64,000 nucleotides of DNA from Okapia johnstoni (taxonomy: Eukaryota > Chordata > Mammalia > Artiodactyla > Giraffidae): positions 122,150,213 through 122,214,212 of the forward strand of contig CM044310.1 of the NCBI GenBank assembly GCA_024291935.2, given 5' to 3'. Positions within the stretch are counted from its first letter, which is position 1, and every line of letters starts with the position of its first letter. The notes beneath the pieces were generated by a model, which was not told the origin of the DNA, ran no database searches, and saw only the letters and a program-made list of their open reading frames with translations. Positions 60,655 through 64,000 of the stretch are shown here, in pieces. Made by a program: the position numbers and the translations under genes.

Positions 60655-60765
60655 CTTGCCTGGGGGGTGGCAGTTAAGAACCCGCCTTGCAATGTAGGGG
60701 TTGTGGGTTCGATCCCTGGTCCGGGAAATAAGATCCCACATGCCACGTGACACAAGAAAGATCCC
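60655..60765 (+). repeat. ART2/CHR SINE fragment
   Basis: The head and body to AAGATCCCACATGCCAC. Confidence 0.75.
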
Positions 60766-60817
60766 TCAGGCTGAACTACGGATGAACGTCTTCTTAAGGG
60801 CGATACTTCAGGCCTGG

Positions 60818-60834
60818 CCCAGAGGAAGTAGGGG
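60818..60834 (+). promoter_or_regulatory. PU.1/ETS-type motifs upstream of the receptor
   Basis: CAGAGGAAGTAG lies about 140 bases before the signal-exon ATG, and a second ETS core (ACTTCCTGG, 60890-60898) lies closer. AGAGGAAGT is the PU.1 pattern typical of myeloid genes. Use in vivo is inferred. Confidence 0.35.
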
Positions 60835-60967
60835 GAAAGAGGATGCTGACTGCTTTTGTTCTCATGGGGAGAGCAGGGCCACACCCTCACTTCCTGGAGG
60901 TCTGTGTCTCTTCCGGACAAGTCCGTTCAGCATCACCGAGGCCAGAACGCAGCCTGAACACGGGATC

Positions 60968-62418
60968 ATGTCCGTGGCTCCTCCCTTGCTGCTCTGTCTT
61001 GGTCGGTCGGGGAGGGAGGGTTGGGTACAAATAGACGGCTGAGGAGGGCATGAGGGGTACAAGATATCAAAAGTGGGAAAGTCCTGAGCCCATTGGACAA
61101 CGAGGAAACAGATCACGCCTAAGGAGACCAACGCTTTGAGAATCTCAGAGATTACAACAGACAGGACAGGGCTGTACCACTGCTCCTATCAGAGAGGAGG
61201 CCACTGGTCCCAGTTCAGTGACCCCCTGCCGCTGGTGATGACCGGTGAGGGGGACACAGAGGCAGCAGAGCCGGGACTGCCCCCTCTGCCGAGGGAGGGA
61301 CCGGGCTTCGGGGACAGGAAGCAGGAGGACCAAGCCTTGTCCTTGGGGAGGTCTCCAGGATGATGCCGAGAGAGATTTCCTCGGGGGGGGGGGGAGGGGA
61401 GAGAGACCAGACCACGTCTGCTCCCGGGGGACAGAAAGGGACAGTGCATATGTGATCCTTCCCTTCATCACCGAACTTCCTTCTTTCTCAGGAGTTTATC
61501 CCAAACCCTCCCTCTCCAGCGTGGCTGGCACAGTGGTGGCTCCAGGGGAGAAAGTGAAGTTGCAGTGTTTCTCCCAAATCAGCTATGATGTATTTATCCT
61601 CACCAAAAGAGACAGAGATCACATCACCCAGAACCAAAGCTCCGCCCCCCAGGACGGAGGACACCAGACCATCTTCCTCTTGAATCCAGTCTCCTCCACA
61701 CAGGCGGGGACCTACAGATGCTACGGTGCCTTCCGCCAAGACCCCTATGTGTGGTCTCACCCCAGTGACCAACTGCAGCTTCAGGTCGAAGGTGAGGAAG
61801 AAGCCCAGTCCACCCATCTGACCCCTGCCCTGGGGGCTGACTCTGTGTGGTTAAAGCACTGGCTGGGGAAGAGGGCTGCAAGAGGAGAGGTGTGTGAGTG
61901 CCATCGGCTTAGACACGAATCTCTGAGGGCTGGGCCAGGGACGGGCCATGTGGGTCCCTGGAACTCTGGGAGGTGAGAGCCTAACTGGGTGGAAATAAGG
62001 AAGACCTCTCCCACTTCATCTCTGTTTTCAGGAACTACTGACTCTCCCAGCAGCACACAGCCCGGACATTCAACTGGTGAGTGACTGAGTTTAGGTGGAA
62101 AACTGAAAAGAGATTCCATGTCCCCTTCCCTCTGCCCTGGAGTGTTAACCGCATGGATGCAGATGTATATGTTACACATTGTATGTATGTACGTGTGTGT
62201 TAGTCGCTCAGTCGTGTCTGACTCTTTGCGATCCCACAAACTGTAGCCCACCAGGATTCTCTGTCCTTGGAATTCTCCAGGCAAGAATACTGGAGTGGGT
62301 TGCCATGCCCTTCTCCAGAGGATCTTCCTGAGCCAGGGATTGAACCCTGGTCTCCTGCATCACAGGCAGATTCTTTACCATTTGAGCTACAGGGAACTCC
62401 ATGTGTATATAACATATG

Positions 62419-62462
<44 letters not shown>

Positions 62463-63445
62463 TATGTAACTATGATTAAATATTATATATGCTATGCAGA
62501 AAAATATTTATATAGCTTATACATAATATGTGTGTTATATGTATTTTACTTCTATCAGAATAAAAATGTGTAACATAATGACTAGTTGGGAAAAACCAAG
62601 TCATACAGTGTAACAGAATAAGACTGACAGAAGGGGCTGCTGTTTTAGCAGAGGGCTCAACAAGCAAGTCCCTCGTGGGTGTATTTTCAGCAGACACTGG
62701 GATGAAATCAGAGGGGTGATCTTTGTAGACAGCGCAGGACAGGCAGAGGAACCAGCCACGGGCCAAGACCCAGAGGTCGAGACGCACTCAGGAGCCCACG
62801 GGTAACAGAGGCCAGCGTGTCTGCTGCGGGGACGGTCTAATCTCAGGGGATGCCGAGCGAGGAGCAGGCAGGGCTTGGGGGCATGGACTGGCAGCCTCCA
62901 GCGCCCCAGTCCTGTCTTTCTTGACCCCAGAAGCCCCTGCCGGTATCAGCACAGCGCCCGTAATGACAGGGGGAAAGCAAGGTGCTTAACTGCTTACCCC
63001 GAAGGGGTGGGCTGGGCAGGCCTCCCACCAGGTCCAGTGGTCTGGAGAAGTGAGCTTGGGTTTGGGGGTCCTTTAGGGACATGGATGGCTTCCCTGGTGA
63101 CTCAGTGGTTAAGAATCTGCCTGCCAAGCAGGAGACCCAGGTTCAATCCCCAGGTCAGGAATATGCCCTGGAGAATGGCATGGCAACCCACTCCAGTGCT
63201 CTTGCCTGGAAATCCCATGGACGGAGGAGCCTGGCGGGCCACATCCATGGGGTCAGGAGGACACAGCTGAGTGAGTAATCAACACCCACCAAGAGGCATC
63301 GGCCCTTCGACCTTCCCTCACAGCACCTGCCGCTTGGCATCCTTCTGTGGAGTCTCAAGTCCGCCTGAGCCTGGCTGCCCTGCTTCTCCTGGTCACGGTC
63401 ATCCTCTTGGCTGAAGCCTGGTGCAGCGGGGGGCCCCCTCAGTGA
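60968..63445 (+). CDS. FcR-gamma-type LRC Ig receptor, first Ig exon truncated
   Basis: This gene belongs with FCAR, GP6, TARM1 and LILRA, but I cannot name it. The signal exon is 60968-61001 (MSVAPPLLLCLG). The D1 exon keeps only its 3' half, ending at 61244. D2 is 61492-61791, the stem 62032-62076 and the TM and tail exon 63324-63445. D2 has Cys in VKLQCFS and TYRCYGA. The membrane segment is VRLSLAALLLLVTVILL with an outer arginine, and the tail is only about ten residues (EAWCSGGPPQ), predicting an activating receptor that needs an ITAM partner. The usual 36-base second signal exon and a D1 acceptor are missing, so a two-domain protein cannot be made from what is here. Joining exon 1 to D2 stays in frame (about 166 aa). 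It may be a pseudogene or a one-domain receptor. Human GP6 lies nearby but on the opposite strand. Confidence 0.6.
61131..61244 (+). pseudogene. 3' half of a D1 Ig exon
   Basis: The open frame gives ALRISEITTDRTGLYHCSYQ and RGGHWSQFSDPLPLVMTG with a phase-1 GTGAGG donor. The first Cys strand is absent, an in-frame stop lies upstream, and no pyrimidine-tract acceptor is visible between here and the signal exon 130 bases upstream. Confidence 0.6.
61492..61791 (+). CDS. D2 Ig exon of the unnamed receptor
   Basis: The exon is 300 bases, open, with acceptor TTTCTCAG and donor GAAG/gtgagg. It begins VYPKPSLSSVAGTVVAPGE, has the Cys pair, and ends WSHPSDQLQLQVEG. Confidence 0.8.
62195..62402 (-). 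repeat. Bov-tA SINE
   Basis: A reversed full copy in the last intron of the unnamed receptor. Confidence 0.85.
62423..62461. repeat. (AT)n microsatellite
   Basis: About 19 AT units right after the SINE. Confidence 0.95.
63088..63285 (+). repeat. Bov-tA SINE
   Basis: A full copy ending about 40 bases before the transmembrane exon. Confidence 0.85.
63324..63445 (+). CDS. Transmembrane and tail exon of the unnamed receptor
   Basis: The exon encodes SQVRLSLAALLLLVTVILLA, with the arginine four residues before the hydrophobic core, then EAWCSGGPPQ and TGA. This is the layout seen in FCAR and NCR1. Confidence 0.75.
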
Positions 63446-63869
63446 AGTCAGATGAGCCCCCGCCCCAGTGGACAGACAAGCGCCGATGACCCTCCGCTGG
63501 CATCAAAGCACTGTGCTCATCTGTGTGGAGGAGACAGAGCCCTGGCTGGGTCACCGTCCAATATAGCGGTGTCCTCGCTTCCTGTCGAACCTGAAACAAC
63601 TTCAGAGGCGCCGAGGATGAGAGCAGCCCATGTTCATTCTCTTTCGGTTCTGGAGAGCAGGGTCTAAAGCCTGTCCGCAAGCCTGCGCTGCTTTCGTTTC
63701 CCGTCGGTGCTCTTGCCTTTTCGTGCTTCTAGACGCTGCCTGTGTTCCCCGTCGTGTCGCCCCCTCCTCCAGGCCCAGGAGGGGAGCGTCTCCTCTCTGA
63801 CCTCTGGTTCCTTCCTCCCTTCTTGCTCCCACACCCCCACCCTCCTGCTTCCCTTTTAACGAACACTTG
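63446..63869 (+). other. 3' flank of the last receptor
   Basis: Probable 3' UTR. No AATAAA was seen before the next SINE. Confidence 0.4.
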
Positions 63870-64000
63870 TGGGGACGTCCCCAGTGGCCCAGTGGTGAAG
63901 ACTCTGCCCTGCGATGCAGGGGATGTGTTTGATGCCCAGTCAGGGAACTAAGATCCCACAGGCTGCAGAGCAGCTAAGCCTGTGAGCAGCCACCAAATGA
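63870..64000 (+). repeat. CHR-type SINE, cut by the window end
   Basis: Head GGGGACGTCCCCAGTGGCCC through GATCCCACAGGCTGC. Confidence 0.8.

Noticed and set aside
62931..62979. Extra stem exon of the last receptor
   Set aside because: An acceptor-like CCCCAG is present but the end GACAG is followed by GGGG, not GT.
60968..63445. Naming the last receptor GP6
   Set aside because: The tail is ten residues, the human GP6 strand is opposite, and the membrane segment is closer to other family members.

Overview
The window is mammalian genomic DNA from a ruminant, most likely a bovid. It is saturated with Bov-tA and Bov-A2 SINEs, tRNA-Glu-derived CHR/ART2-type SINEs, BovB (RTE) LINE fragments and L1 3' ends, a combination restricted to ruminants. 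Gene content and order identify the leukocyte receptor complex (LRC): an Ig-receptor cluster followed by an NLRP gene. I read the genes by finding exons with canonical splice sites and compatible phases. Almost all long open frames outside these exons are SINE/LINE shadows. || Layout. (1) 1383-10609 (+): a KIR gene with signal exons, a D0-type Ig exon, a 38-base relic of the D1 exon, a D2-type Ig exon, stem, transmembrane and a long tail with one ITIM. A one-base deficit in the D2 exon shifts the frame, so it is probably a pseudogene. (2) 15642-24678 (+): FCAR (CD89, IgA Fc receptor), five intact exons, 267 aa, with a membrane arginine. (3) 29545-33681 (+): NCR1 (NKp46), seven intact exons, 298 aa, with a membrane arginine and a very basic tail. 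(4) 52152-40903 (-): NLRP7, with one large NACHT exon, five LRR exons of 168-171 bases and a terminal exon, all open and in phase. No pyrin-domain exon was seen. (5) 60968-63445 (+): a second FcR-gamma-type Ig receptor with a transmembrane arginine. Its first Ig exon has lost the 5' half and its second signal exon is missing, yet splicing exon 1 straight to D2 keeps the frame. || The receptors fall into two functional types. The KIR has an inhibitory ITIM tail and no membrane charge. FCAR, NCR1 and the last receptor have short tails and a membrane arginine that in this family pairs with FcR-gamma or CD3-zeta. The order KIR, FCAR, NCR1 (+), NLRP7 (-) is the human order and orientation. || The most interesting observations are: the fossil D1 exon showing how a two-domain KIR arose; the KIR frameshift with a possible cryptic acceptor; a ruminant NLRP7 with no visible pyrin exon; a splice acceptor of NLRP7 whose branch-point and pyrimidine tract come from a Bov-tA SINE; a BovB LINE ending about 15 bases from an NLRP7 splice donor; and the half-deleted receptor gene at 61-63.4 kb.
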